Below are positions 1-12,393 of a stretch of DNA of 64,000 bases, piece by piece. The position numbers and the translations under genes were made by a program. Every line of letters begins with the position of its first letter. Position 1 is the stretch's first letter. Source of the DNA: Ceratodon purpureus (lineage: Eukaryota > Streptophyta > Bryopsida > Pseudoditrichales > Ditrichaceae); contig CM026423.1 in assembly GCA_014871385.1 (NCBI GenBank), positions 19,519,690-19,583,689 on the forward strand, written 5' to 3'. The notes below the pieces were generated by a model. It worked only from the letters and a program-made list of their open reading frames with translations, did no database searches and was not told where the DNA came from.

Positions 1-2020
1 TGCAAGGCAAATCCGCAAGAGGACCAAAACCTTATCATGCTCATGAATGCAAATGAATCTCTTATTGAATGAGGATGCTCGAGAGTGGGTCGTTTTAAAG
101 AGGAAATTAGAGCTTCGGAAGGTGCGAAGAAAATTGGCGGACGAAGAGGATTTTGATATGGAGGATGGAGCACGAAGCGCTGTAGCAGGAGATCCAAGCA
201 AAGACAAAGCGCCGGGGGCAAGGCGTGATGAAGAGCTTGCGATCAGGAGCCGGGCGAGGGGAGCAACGACCATCATGACCGGGGTAGGGGCGGTGATCAA
301 AACGAGGTCGAGGCGGGTAGTTTGGCTAGGCTTAAGGCATAGGCGAGGAGACCTACACCCGCAAGCAAGGTCCATCAGACTTGAGGCAACCGGGAGGAGG
401 CTCCAAAGCAGGTGAGTCTCATACTCATCATCTCATGTTGCTCATCGATCAAGACACGTGGTTCAATGGTCACCTCTCTCCAGCACCTTGTCGATCATTC
501 TCTCTCCAACACCTTGTAATGCATGCAAGTAATCTCATGTTGTATTTGGAAGTCAGCATTGGAAAGAATATAACTTTCTTTTTATTTTTCAAAAGTGAAA
601 AACAGGAATCGGAAATTCATTCTCTATGGATATTAATCATCTTTACATTACCCAATTTGACACTTGTAAGAATATTACAACACTTCTTTCTCATGCTCAC
701 ATCATAAGTGCTTCACTTTTGTGTGCTTTGTAAGCTATAAAGGTTATGTAGCTAAAAGTACATTTGACCTTGTGCCATGAGTAATATGGATTGATTGAAT
801 CATCAAATGCTACAGAAGACATATAGAACTACCGTAAGGAAATCTTTAAGGTGAATCTATGAACTCTTTGATACAAGTTTAAACTTGACATTAGTATTGT
901 ATCATCCTTGCATACTTGTCGTCTTATGCAATGCTTTGAGCATTAAGCTTAGAGGTTCTGAATCTTCTATCTTAACCCTAGTGCTTGGAAAGGTTACTCT
1001 AAGTCCACAAAAATATAATTTGACATAATGAGAAGATCTTCAAGTTGATTTCTTTTGTGGCATTTGGAAGTTGGCATTACAGAGGCCTCAAACTCATCTT
1101 TGTTTTTTGATTGCAAAGACTTCATCTTATAGTAGAACATTATGTTAGGTCCTCTTCTCAATAGTGTTGGCAGTAGAGATGTTTGGTTCAATCAGTGATT
1201 TGGCGGCATTGGGTTTGCAAGAATAGATTTGACCTTGAATCCTTCTACTGTGGCCTCTAGTCTAGAATTCACGAGCTGTTTTTTTCGCCTACAATCATGA
1301 AAATGTTTCCTATTCTATGCAATTTTGTCATTGAAGCTGAAGGGGCTTAAGCATGGGCGCGGTAGAGACAGCCAATTAGTTCTGGAACATGCTTTCTTGC
1401 CCGATGCTCTGCAAAAGTTCAGATGGGCCCTTCAGTTTCATCAATCACCCGGAGATTTTTTTTTAATTGTTTTTTGGACAAATGGTATTTTTATTACCAA
1501 TGGAATAAAACAATCAAAAACAAAAGCACTCACTGAACCGAGTCAAGGCCGAGGGCCCCAACTGGCGAATGAAGAGTGTGAGAAACAACCCCTAAAACAA
1601 AAACCTCCGCGTCCGCTTGGAGATTTTAGAGGTTCTCAAATAAATATCTCAGTTCTGCAATCTCACACAAAAACAATATACAAAACTTTGTCAATAGAGT
1701 TAGAGGAATGTCAGTGATTAATGGTCAATTGCAAGTGTTTTAGATCAACGCACCTCGAAAGTTAGTAGCAAATCGTGTTGCTAATCTCATTTTTTCTAGT
1801 ACATTCTATCACCTTTGAGCTTCCATAGGTGCTCAATTAAATCTCTTCTCAAGCTAAAATGCTCATCTTGATTCTCTAGTTGTTTAGTTTAGCAAAAAGA
1901 TCTTAGAAGGATAGGCCTCTTCTAATTTGTACTTACTCTTGATTTTGTAATAAGGGCTCTAATCCTTCTTCTCCACTTTCATTCTCAATGATCATGTTGT
2001 GGAGTATAATGCATGCTTGC
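1..2020. other. intergenic stretch, no gene recognised
   Basis: I see no conserved protein or RNA. An open stretch at about 47-415 (+) encodes a charged, low-complexity peptide (Lys/Arg/Glu-rich) with no recognisable domain. Around 1456-1515 a T-rich run is followed by a motif resembling the T-tract plus AAATGGT...CCATTG pattern seen at 7608-7700 and 10141-10230, so it may be another old retroposon tail. Confidence 0.4.
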
Positions 2021-2379
2021 CATTAGGAGAAATATGGGGTCTGCAACGGGCCTTTGGTCGGAAGTCGTGCCTCAAAATTTGGCCATGCCCGTGCACTTTA
2101 CCTGCTGGCACCAATGGTGCCAGCAAGTCGCCCAATGGTGCCAGCAGGTTGCCAAATCGGCATTTGGGGGGTCCAGCCAATCGCTAGCAGCGAAGGCGTG
2201 TGCCACTGCTGTCACCCCATTGGACAGTAGCGGATTCTGTTGTCAGCGGGGCGAATTGTGTTGTCAGCGGGCAGGATATCCACCAATGAGATTACTAAGA
2301 GAGGCATGCGTGGGCAGCAGTTCACCTACCTTCGGGCTGTCTTACAAGACCCGTTGCAAACCCCATATTTCCCCTAATG
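2021..2379. mobile_element. miniature inverted-repeat element, probably Harbinger-related
   Basis: The segment begins with CATTAGGAGAAATATGGGG and ends with the inverse CCCCATATTTCCCCTAATG. The match continues inward (TCTGCAACGGG at the left, CCCGTTGCAAA at the right), giving inverted arms of roughly 30 bp. No long open frame lies inside. The interior carries short repeated words such as GGTGCCAGCA and TTGTCAGCGGG. It directly abuts the Harbinger transposase remnant on its right, so it may be the terminal part or a derivative of that element. A target duplication could not be defined because the outermost bases are themselves palindromic. Confidence 0.6.
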
Positions 2380-2965
2380 ACTATGTCTTGCATTGTGTTA
2401 GTGTCCCATTGTCTACAAGGATTTGCGAAGATCACAAATCTTGCTTCATGGACTCCAAAACATCTATATACATCTTTGCGCGCAGCTTCTTGCACCTTTG
2501 CATAGTGTGAGTTTTTTTCATCTTGGCAAGTGTGAATTGTTTGGACAAAGCAACTCCATAGAGGATAAATCTCATCAGTCAAGAGATAGTACCTAGGATA
2601 TTTTTTTCCATTGAACTCAAACTCAATTCCCTTTGAAGCCCCCTGCAACAAACCATCAAAAAAAGGAGGCCTATCCAACACATTCACATCAATGTTAGAT
2701 CCCTGTATTCCAAAAAATGCATGCCATATCTACAAATCTTGAATTGCAATGGCTTCAAGAATAATTGACCTCTGCTTATCCTTGTCTTGGATCAAAACCA
2801 TAAACGACATTCATAATCTTCATGAACAAGTCACGTTGCATTTAGTAACGCCATCGAAAAATTTCAGGACCAGAAACAGGCTTGTCTACAAAGTAGTCCT
2901 TAACCATTCTCTCATGCCCCGCTAGATGTGACCTATCAATGTTGAGACTTTTTCTTAGCCTTCAT
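2375..2965 (-). pseudogene. PIF/Harbinger transposase remnant (DDE_Tnp_4 / plant nuclease HARBI1 type)
   Basis: The minus strand encodes, in broken frames, blocks typical of plant Harbinger transposases. In order they are GHERMVKDYFVD, MQRDLFMKIMNVVYGFDPR, then ILEAIAIQDL-stop-IWHAFFGIQGS, NIDVNVLDRPPFF, YPRYYLLTDEIYPLWSCFV and ARKDVYRCFGVHEARF. These correspond to the N-terminal helical part and the C-terminal half of the catalytic domain. About 110 residues that normally lie between them, including an essential acidic residue, are missing. A stop replaces the Trp of the conserved DLWIWHAFFG block, a second stop and a frame shift lie upstream, and the C-terminus is cut off where the inverted repeat at 2021-2379 begins. 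The copy cannot encode an active enzyme. Domestication is unlikely given the stops. Confidence 0.8.
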
Positions 2966-3385
2966 CCACCACCTCCATTCCTCTCAACCTCTTGACTTTG
3001 CATATTCAACCCTAAAATGAAACCTTGAAGCACTATATCATCTTCTTGGTCATCCTTCCAAAAATCCCTCCTTTGTTTCGATAACCTCTTTCTTCACTCA
3101 GACACTATGATAGGAATAGAAGAGGGGAAAAAATACAGAAAATAATAATTACAAGAAACCTTCTAGAGCGCCCAATCTAGCGATGTGCAAAAAAAGGGAA
3201 GATCAACCCAGATGGGAGAGAGGAAGTTGCAGGTTCTACAAAGTTGTAGATTCTAGAAACTTGCAATCTGGCGTGGCAGGGCTTCTATTGGTGGGGCAGG
3301 ATCGCATGAGGAAGGGTTGGCCCTGTTATGGCCCCTTCCTACCACTAGCACATGCTAGAGCAAGTCAGACAACTGGTTGTGATGG

Positions 3386-3648
3386 GAGCACACTAACTAA
3401 TATCCATCGAACTTCCGGAGAACCCTTTTTTAGCATGTAGAATATTGTTCATGTTCTATATGTAGAACCCTGAAATCACAAATGCAAGGTTCTAGTCTTT
3501 TTTTAGACATTTTTTTTTCAAATTCGGGTTCTTCAGCCCAAATTTAGTTAGGAAATCCCTCCCGCGGACCGTGGGACCAATAACCTAGAAGTTGGGAGGT
3601 TCTGCATAGGCCCACTCGGAGAGTTCGATGGATATTAGTTAGTGTACC
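3386..3648. repeat. inverted repeat, arms about 35 bp
   Basis: CACTAACTAATATCCATCGA at about 3391-3410 recurs inverted at about 3624-3643 (TCGATGGATATTAGTTAGTG). The arms extend a little further on both sides (ACTTCCGGAG versus CTCGGAGAGT). The roughly 190-bp spacer has no gene. The arrangement is that of a non-autonomous DNA element or its remnant. Confidence 0.55.
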
Positions 3649-3683
3649 GTGTAGTGATGCTCTTACAAATAACTCTACTAATT

Positions 3684-3833
3684 CTGCCCCTAGATGAAAG
3701 AAGGAACCAAGTCTAAAAGTAGCCCTCAACATTTCTTAGCTCAATTTGAATATTTGGCAAATTTCTTTTTCATTGATGAAAGGTGTGTTGAAGGCTATTT
3801 TTAGACTTGGTTCTTTCTTCACCTAGGGGCAAT
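3684..3833. repeat. compact hairpin, arms about 48 bp
   Basis: The left arm (3684-3731) reads CTGCCCCTAGATGAAAGAAG and onward. The right arm (3786-3833) is its near-perfect inverse, ending in GAAGAAAGAACC-type sequence on the opposite strand. By eye only about five mismatches occur over 48 bp, with a loop of about 54 nt. If transcribed, the RNA would fold into a stem the size of a plant miRNA precursor. A small foldback transposon is equally likely. Confidence 0.6.
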
Positions 3834-5712
3834 AATTCTATGATATTCTACGGGTGCATAATTATATATTAAATAAAAGTTTGAATATTTAAATAATTAC
3901 ATTTTGTTCTTTTTAATTTCATTTTTGAAACAAAAAACAAAAGAAGAGTAAACAAAACATGTGAACTTGGATGTTGTCTGAATGATGGAGCAGTGACAGC
4001 AGTCCAAACTGTTTGATTGATGTAGAATGTCAATAAATTCAGTCTTCATGATGTCCAGAAGTCAACAATGCTCTTTACTCTACCCAAGGGAGATCCACTG
4101 TTTAAGCAAGAATAACCTTTTCTTTGTTATCTTGGACACAAACAAAACATTGCCAACATGTCATTGCCTAGTCTAAAGACAATCTGCTCAAGAGCAGTTT
4201 GAAAAGCAGTTGATGCTCTGTAAACCACTTCTCATCAAAGCTTCCACGGAAAAATCTAGTTTGTAATTATTAAGCAGTGAAATTGTCAACAGAGTACCCC
4301 CAAAAAAAATTCCCAGAACAATGTTTAAGTTGAGGTCTTCATGTGAATTATTTCCAGAAAGTGAAAAATTGAAACGAATGGACGATCACTTCATTGAAAA
4401 AATGATCATTTCTTATTGCTATAGGGCCTCGCCCCTTTGTTTCCAAAAAATAACTGAGTTTAGTGAACATGCGCCTTTGGGAGGAAAATTATCTTCCATT
4501 TTTATAGAAGATATAGAGGATTGAGAAAGGGGCATCTCAAGATAATTGAATCCCAAGAGTCTAGCTAAACTCTTCTTCGTATTTATGTCATTATCACTAC
4601 TCCAATTGAGGAAGAACCAATTTGTGATAAAACAAGTGGTAAGAATCAAAAGCTCCCAATAACATGTGCTCAACAATAAAACAAAAAAAATAAAAAATCA
4701 AAGGATCAAAAATAAAAAATAAAAACTTTTGAAAACTTTTACTTCATTATAATGTTAGTCTTACATTGTTGTGTTCATTGTTGTGTTCATTTGGGGGATG
4801 AATGCAAAGAGAAATAGAGCATTTACAAAATTAGGGTTTCAAATGAGAACAAGTAATGTCTACTTTATATATTTGACAACCAGTTTAGTGTTACAATAAT
4901 ATAATGCATAAACTACCAACTAATTTAATAACCCTACCAATGGATTTGAGCATTTTATCTTTATTTTTGTTTTGTAAGAAAATGAGCAATGGACATTTTT
5001 GTTGAAAATTTGATATCGATTCTCCAATCATATGAAGCATTATCCTATAATATTGTAGTAAACACTTGGTTTTATTATGGAATAAACCGTCTAGGGGATG
5101 ACTTGGAAGGTATAAAGATATACACTTTCCAATGACAAATTTGTCCAAGTTACTTACTTGGAATTCTTGGCTCCAGTTCATTGCAATTTGTTTGCAAGTT
5201 CATCTTCTCTTTAGAATATTATATTATATGCAAATGATGGTGCACAAGTCCCCTTCAAATTTTTAATTCCAACTGTTCAAGCAAAATCTTTAGTCCTTGA
5301 ACTGCCACGTGTGTGGAAAAAGTTGCATTTTTGAACATTCGGTTGTATTATCTATCTGTTGAAAGCATTTCATAAGGAACATAGCTCGTAGACATATTGA
5401 CATGTGGTGGTGAAGTGTTCTTGACTTGTTAAGATGTCAAAGTAATGAAAGATGAGGAGTTTGCCAGCAGGGCATTGACAGATGGTTTTGTCTTCTTACA
5501 TTTATATGGTTGAATTGATCCTATGCATAAAATTATTGAGAAAATTCAACATCATCTACAAGAACATTTTATTGCAGTTTTTGGAATATGTCACCATTCC
5601 CTCACTGTAAGAGATGCTTGTTGTCAAAAGAAGGGACATCAATTCATTCACTATAATTCATTAAAAGAAGTTAAAACAATTCTTTTAGCAAAATCTAATG
5701 GAACAATGAAGT
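3834..5712. other. AT-rich intergenic stretch
   Basis: No conserved coding region or RNA gene was recognised on either strand. Open frames are short and compositionally like the surrounding non-coding DNA. Confidence 0.4.
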
Positions 5713-6560
5713 TTAACCCCTAAAGGACAATAGTCCTAGAATGGGCTTTTTTGAAACTTGGGCATGTACCTACCGTTGCAATTTGAATCGTGATTTTCTG
5801 AAATTTTAAATGGAGGTGTGCCGTTCCGAGAGCTCCGCGTGCATATTTTTATTTTTCAATTCCGACATCGGGATCAAAAGTTATGAAGGTTTAACTGTCA
5901 AAAGCTGCTCGTTGGGCAGCTGCTGAAATTTTCTAAGCCACTGTGAATGCAGCAAATTCTGCCCAAAACTGCCCAAATCTGCCCAAAGATGAAACTTCGA
6001 AATTCCACCAAAAATTGAGATTTTGATATTTTTCAAAATTAAAAATTTCTATTTATAGAAAGGCTGTAGAGCATGTTTCCACGGTTCGGATTTTCAATCC
6101 AAGAATTTTTCATATGCTATTTTTATTGTCAAAAAACGGCCTTTGTATGTGAATTTCAGCATACCCCCTAGCGGAAAGTGATTTTTTTGGAAACCTTCCA
6201 CAACTTTTTTGAATATGATATTTTTTGGACATGTACCTAACTCAATTAGAAACAATAATATGGAGAGATTCATTCCATATGTACTTTTAAAAATGGTTTT
6301 TTGGGCCTTCAAAACTCTGCAGTCCCCTTTCTTTGCACGGAAAAAAAAACTTGTTTTCTACTTTGGACGTTATGATCTTGCAATGGGTGAAGAATAAGTG
6401 TGTGAGATTTGGTGGACATGTAGACATAGAAGTTAGCTTCAAGATCTTACGGTTAGATGTACTAAAAAAGACCCGAAGTTTGCAAAATCCACCTTGCTTT
6501 GAAGAGGGGCTATTTTGAGGCAGTTTTGATGAAAAATACCCTCAGAACTTTAGGGGTTAA
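5713..6560. mobile_element. family A non-autonomous DNA element, copy 1
   Basis: The element proper (5717-6556, 840 bp) starts CCCCTAAAG and ends CTTTAGGGG. It is flanked on each side by TTAA, consistent with a 4-bp target duplication. It has no meaningful open frame. The interior has short iterations of CTGCCCAAA at about 5950-5990. Three further copies are recognisable at 11201-12356, 28466-29325 (opposite orientation) and 40813-41735. TTAA duplications occur in piggyBac, Kolobok and Sola2 elements. The CCC start suits piggyBac, but no transposase is present to decide. Confidence 0.8.
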
Positions 6561-8488
6561 ATTTCTTGATAAAATAGAGATATTTAGTTAGTACAATAAA
6601 TATGAAGCTTGGTTATTTTTTCGTGAAATCTGCACTTGTCTTTCACCTTATAGCATTGTAGATCAAAGGGAACATCTTAACAAAATAGCGGAACTTTGTG
6701 CTAAGAGGGGTTTTGGTAAATATTCCACTTTTTGGTCTTCAATAAGAACCACTATTGCCATGCTCTAATAAGTGAGACTCTGATTAGTCGTCTAAGCTAG
6801 GTGTGGCAAATAGGATGCAAGAATCACATGGTGAAGGGCAAAATTGTTGCAAAATGGAGTATAAAACAAATATATATATCCTTTTATATCCTTGTTTTTT
6901 TTCATTTTTTGATTGAATTGATTTTTTTGAATTTCATAAGTCTAGGGTTTTGGTATAAAAGGCCACTTTGCGTGCAAGTTCACCATAGTCCACAACCTAC
7001 TCCAACCATGGTTAAAAGAGTGCAAAATTGAAACAATCATAAAATACTCAAAACCTATTGAAATCAAACAAAAAAATATCACTCTTATAGCCACGTGAGT
7101 AATCATATCATTTTCAAAGAACTAAAGATTACGCCATTTGATTAATATTGAAGAAGGTTTAAACTTATATAGGCAAAAAATAAAAGTCTATATTGATCAT
7201 CATCTTTGAAAATTTGAATGACCATAAACAAATCACATTGTACGAATTGATTTTAACATAGAACCATGAGACTATTACCATGTCACTAATATTGTGGGAG
7301 GTATTAGCCTTTAAAAATCAAATGTTAAATTGTAGTTGTCTTAATCAAAGACTGCTGAAATTTGGCTTGTGTTGTATGCATCTTATATTGTTGGACAAGA
7401 TTTTCCAATAAATTCAAGATCAAATTGCTAACTACAAGTAGTGAATGAAATATGAATGATTAAAGCTCATGATCGAGAATTTGAGTTGATAGGGGAATTC
7501 AAATAAGTTCTTTTGTAAGGCTCCTACAACTGTCTTCTACAACAAAAGCAGAGGTTTGATTTAGATACGCTCATGGATGAGATGTTGTAGTTCTTCTTTT
7601 CCTTTTTTTTTTCTTTTTTTTAAACTCTTTTTTTTTTTTTTTTTTTTTGAGTCAAATGGTGAACTTCCATTGAAATGAAGAAAAATACACCTCCTTTTTT
7701 CTTTTTACACAACAAACCAACTTTGTAGATTGATGCAAAGGAGAACAAGAATTCCAAGCAGGGTGTCCTATCAGTCAGAGGAGTTGTAGGTTTGTTTCAC
7801 AGGTTCCATGCAACTCCCATTTCACAACTAAATCATTGAGATAACGTCCAATGATGGATCTATTCAAACAACTGTAAAGACCCTCCACTGCACAGGAGCT
7901 GCCTTCTCAGAAATTAAAATTGCACACAGTAATCAAAAGATGCTCACCAGGAATCACACAAATGTATCTGTTGGAACTTGCATTGGAAGCTCAATTTCCA
8001 AATGCTTGTAGTTGTTTGATAAGTACGGTTTGATGAGAGCATGAGAGGCTACAGTCACAGCATCGCAGATGAGATCATGAGAGGCTGGTGGAGGAAAGTT
8101 AGGAATAAGAATGTTTTCCCTTCCCTGTCATTGTTCTAAAGTTGCCGCTCATTGTGATCCTACCCAGTCCAGTCACAATTCCCCATGGACATCCTCCATC
8201 ACAGGGCTAAGGTAGTACCGATAGAATAAGGAGTTTTGAGCAATTTGAACTATCATTTTCTCAGGGAATTATTACAAGTACGTAGACAAATTGAAAACAG
8301 AATGATAGAAGTTGTTTTCATAATTTTCTGATGAAAATACAATTTCCTAGAAATATTTTAGCTGAAAAGTTTGTCCACCCCATTTCTTGTCTTGTAGACT
8401 TCATAAAGTCTGCTACTGGCATATACCCAAAACCGATATAAGATCTCAAAGCTTGTGAGGTGCATCAACGCTTCTCAAGGCTTGTCAA
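6561..8488. other. intergenic stretch with a poly(T) tract
   Basis: No gene recognised. Apart from the retroposon-like tail at 7608-7700 the stretch is AT-rich with short random frames. Confidence 0.4.
7608..7700 (-). repeat. retroposon-like 3' tail (minus strand)
   Basis: A long T run is followed by GAGTCAAATGGTGAACTTCC and ATTGAAATGAAGAAAAATACACC. The same order (T run, GAGTCAAATGGTGAA, CCATTG, AATGAA, AATACACC) recurs at 10141-10230 and in looser form near 1456. Read on the minus strand this is a conserved sequence ending in poly(A), as expected for truncated LINE or SINE insertions. No reverse-transcriptase coding remnant was seen nearby. Confidence 0.45.
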
Positions 8489-9444
8489 AGTATACCGTAC
8501 TTTAGGGTCAGCTTCGTCAGAAAATAATTCCAAAAATAGATGTCGGAAATTTTAGGAAATTATTGGCATTTTTTGTCGAATCTAATATCAATTACTTTTC
8601 AAAATTGCCGGAATATAAAGAAATTTCACTTCACACTAGACATTTACTGATATTTGAAGCATGTGTTAGTTTTAAAGGAGAGAATGTGCTCCTTTTGTAA
8701 TCAAGCTCACACACATTAGTTTACAAAGAATATGGGTTAAGAAGTAGCAAGAGTCTAGGTGAGGCTTTTCAAATGTGTTGTATAGAGATTTTCGGAGTCA
8801 AATTGAGCATAGAAGATGAAGTTTTATAGAATTGTGATTAACTAACAAAAGTTGATAAATCAATTCTTCTTCCAGCTCCAACAAATTTTGTTTTGAAATA
8901 AGTCTTTATGCAAAAGATATGAACAAATCATTGCAGCCTTGTAAAGATTTAAAAAGATAGAATGGGTTTAAAACAGTTTTTCAGAGGTCATTTGTGCATA
9001 GAAGATTAACTTTTTGGAAATTTTTTTGGTCTAAGAAAAGTTTATAAATCAAGTAATCTTTCACCTCCAACAAATTTTATGTCATTTGAAGACTATATGC
9101 AAAAGTTATGTGTGTTATAAAAAAGAAGACTAACTAAGTGCTTCACCTCAAAGTTCACATTTCCCATATGGATTGTTGGACGCAACTCCAATCTACTTGC
9201 ATAAAGCAAAGAGCATTCTCCACTCCTAGCCATATCTATCTTGTCTTCTAATGCAATAAGGATGTGGAGGATTAATATTTTAGAATAAAATCTAAATAAG
9301 GCATTTAGATGAATATTTAAGAAATTAAAAAAGAAAATGTCGAAATTGAGAATATACCTTTTTTAGGTGTCGGACATCAAAACTTGAAATTAATTAATTA
9401 TTCGACCGAGGGGTGATGAAGCTGACCCTAAAGTACGGTATACT
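8489..9444. mobile_element. non-autonomous inverted-repeat element, about 0.95 kb
   Basis: The left end AGTATACCGTACTTTAGG followed by GTCAGCTTCGTCA is repeated inverted at the right end (TGATGAAGCTGACCC then TAAAGTACGGTATACT). That gives terminal repeats of about 31 bp with one mismatch. There is no long frame. The interior contains two similar blocks about 190 bp apart, each with a CTCCAACAAATTTT core followed by ATGCAAAAG. If the outer TA pairs are target duplications the element would be 8493-9440, as for mariner-type elements, but the palindromic ends leave this open. Confidence 0.75.
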
Positions 9445-10970
9445 AACTGTACCCAAAATCAAGGATCTTGATTCCTGTGGTTGTGGGGGGGTCTCGGTTT
9501 ATGGTATTACTACCTTAATAAGATCAGTGAGAGCATGTTTCCATCAGAATGTGAATCCCGGATGAGATGAGGGTGAAATCTGGAAGCTATAAAAGAATAA
9601 ACAGCCGCTATTCACTCTTGTCCCATTCAACTATAAACACCACTAATTGTCTTTGTAAGATGTATATCAAGTTCCATTCTCCTTTTGCGCAGAGAGGAAG
9701 ATGTACATCAGTCACAATAAAAGTAAGGTAGACTAACTTAAAACTGATCACTTAAGGATTTTAGCATATGTGTTTGAGGTATATAATTTGAAGAGGGTTT
9801 TTCATGTGTACAAACATAAGGTTCTTCTTGAATCAAAAATTTCCAGAACTCTATTTCCAATGTTCAAAATAATTTTAATTATTTGAAGTGAAAAGTTGAA
9901 ATCATCATGGTGGACATATGGACTAATGTAAAATCGGCCACCACGACACCAAAACTTGATCATGGTACTGCAATCAAAATATTTCCATTCAATTTCCTTT
10001 TTACCAACCATGCATAGTATTCTCTACTAAATCTCTTTAGATTTTGAATTTGAAACTTCTCTAAAATGGAGAAGTCTACATATCCGTTATAGGTGGCTTA
10101 TTTGGTATGGATTTGTTTACCTTATGAGCTAATTTTATAGATTTTTTTTTTTTTTTTTTTTTATTTATTTATTTTTGAGTCAAATGGTGAAATCCATTGT
10201 AAATGAAAAGAATACACCGTCGCAAAACCGAGCAAGGACGTACCTGGCTATAGAATTTGTTTTCAATCCAAGACTTCAAGGAAACTTATTGTTGATTGAT
10301 GTGAACCGGCCCTTAAAAATGAAATGAATAGCATCATACCAATGGTTTGTAGCTTTTAGATGGATATAGACTTAGGGTCACTTTATATTACATAACTTGA
10401 TAAAATTACCATGAAGATTTTTTTTTAATGCATTTCCACCTCTTTGGGTCCATGGTTTTGTGTTCAAAGAGCCTCTTTATGCATTTCCACCTCTTTGGAT
10501 CCATGGTATTGTGTTCAATAACTCTTTATTCTAGTTTTTAAAAACACAAACAATAAAATTTTATACATATATTACAGACGAAATGCCAAGCAGGCAAAGC
10601 CCCCTGGTCAAAACAGAGAAGATAACTCTCTGTTTAGGTTGTTACAGAATCTATAGCACACAAAGCAAATTTGTAGATAGATAAAACAATACACGTGGAC
10701 GAGGCAAATTATTCAAAGTGGCAATCTTAACTGACTCAAGCTTGGGTAAAGGATGTACCCAAGAAGATCCAGGTCAATCTGAAGATACTACTCCAGCCTT
10801 GCAACCACTCAGATACTGATACTAAAAGAATATCCACCATCCTTCACTATGTATTCTAGAGGTACAAATGTGGGTGAATATTCTTTGTTTCAATCATTTT
10901 CAGATTCTAATTATCTTTTGGGAAACGGGCTCAAAATCCCATTGCTGAACATTGTGCACTTCACATTATG
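9445..10970. other. intergenic stretch
   Basis: No gene recognised. The stretch contains the poly(T)-headed repeat at 10141-10230 and a short tandem duplication at 10429-10530 (unit about 51 bp, core GCATTTCCACCTCTTTGG). Confidence 0.4.
10141..10230 (-). repeat. retroposon-like 3' tail (minus strand), second copy
   Basis: A 24-nt T run, ATTTATTTATTTT and then GAGTCAAATGGTGAAATCC match the sequence at 7608-7700. On the minus strand this reads as an element end followed by a TAAA-rich and poly(A) tail. Confidence 0.45.
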
Positions 10971-12393
10971 TACCTTACGTCAATAGCAGGTTTGTTCACA
11001 AAGAGTTCTAAAAAAGAAAACAAAAATATGGAAATTATTAAGGATGGAGAAACAAAAAAATGATAAATTATTATATATATTTTAATCCATTTAAGGCCAT
11101 TTTTAGTCATTTTTTGAAGAAAAGAATATAAACAAGAAAAAAAAATTAAAAAATTTGGGAGACAAACCTTATTTTTCAAAAAAATGAGATATTTGTTTAA
11201 CCCAAAGGGACAATTTGGCAAAATGGGGCTTTTTTGGAGTTTGGGCATGTAACTGCAAATGCAATTTGAACTCAGATTTTATGAAAGTTTTAATGAAAGT
11301 AGGCCTTGGTGAGAGCTTCGTGTTGGTATTTTTTATTCTAAATTCCGATGTCGGAATCAAAAGTTATTCACCTCTGAACCTCAAAAGCTCCTCCAAGGGC
11401 AGGTTTGCAAAGTAAGTTAGCCAATGAGATTGACAGTGAATGCAGCAAATTCTACCCAAAACTGCCCAAAACTGCCCCAAATTACCAAAATCTGCCCAAA
11501 GACAAAACTTTGAAATTCCACCAAAAATTGAGATTTCGATATTTCTCGAAGAAAAAAAAAAAATCTATGTATAGAGAAGGCAGTAGAGCATGTTTCCACC
11601 GTTCGGATTCCTAATCCAATTTTTTTTCATATGCTATTTTTATCGTCAAAAACGGCCTTTGTTTGTGAATTTCAGTATACCCCTAGCGAAATATGATTTT
11701 TTTGGCAACCTTCCACAACTTTTTTGAATATGATATTTTTTGGACATATACCTAAGGTACAAACACCTATAACCGACAACTTAAAGCATTTCAGCATATC
11801 AAAGCTTGGATTATCGACAAGGAGATAATTTTGGTTCATAGGAAAATAAGATTCATGAAGAATGAGCATTTTTCCATGAATTATCTCCCAATATAGAAAT
11901 TTGTACAATTTTTCAAAGTGAAAAGTACTTCCGAACCAATAACCAATATATACAAATGAGCTACATCTGTTCTTTCATAATCTAGGAATTAGAATATATC
12001 GGCTCTTGGTCATCTGTTGACTATGGGTGTCTCAACCTTAACTCACTAAGGAACAAGAATATGGAGAGACTCATTCCATATCTACTTTTAAAAATGGTTT
12101 TTTGGCCCTTCAAAGCTCTGCTGCTGCCTTTTGGCGCAGGAAAAAAAACTTGTTTTTCAACTTTGAACGTTACAATCTTGCAATTGGTGAGGAATGAGTG
12201 TGTGAGATTTGGTGGACATGTAGACATAGAAGTTAGCAACAAGATCTTACAGTTAGACGTACTAATTAAGACCCCAGTTTTGCAAAATCCACCTTGCTTT
12301 GAAGAGGGGCTGTTTTGAGGCAGTTTTGATGAAAAATACCCTCACAACTTTAGGGGTTAAGGATGAACAAACCTGCTATTGACGCAGAAGGTA
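10971..12393. mobile_element. family C element carrying a nested family A element
   Basis: The left end TACCTTACGTCAATAGCAGG, continuing TTTGTTCA, is inverted at the right end (TGAACAAACCTGCTATTGAC, then GCAGAAGGTA). A 21-bp core matches perfectly. The consensus (TACCGTAACATCATAGCAGG) is shared with elements at 40689-41870, 42232-42495 and 43487-43685. There is no transposase. The stretch just left of the nested element (GAGACAAACCTTATTTTTC) matches the sequence near the right end of the 41-kb copy, showing where the pre-insertion element continued. Confidence 0.75.
11197..12360. mobile_element. family A element, copy 2, nested
   Basis: TTAA at 11197-11200 and 12357-12360 flanks a 1156-bp element. 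The left terminus is slightly decayed (CCCAAAGGG) and the right terminus is CTTTAGGGG. Compared with copy 1, the interior carries an extra block of roughly 290 bp at about 11757-12040, a further nested insertion. It is inserted within the family C element at 10971-12393. Confidence 0.8.

Noticed and set aside
47-415. 122-codon charged open frame at the window start
   Set aside because: Low complexity, no recognised family, no splice or composition support.
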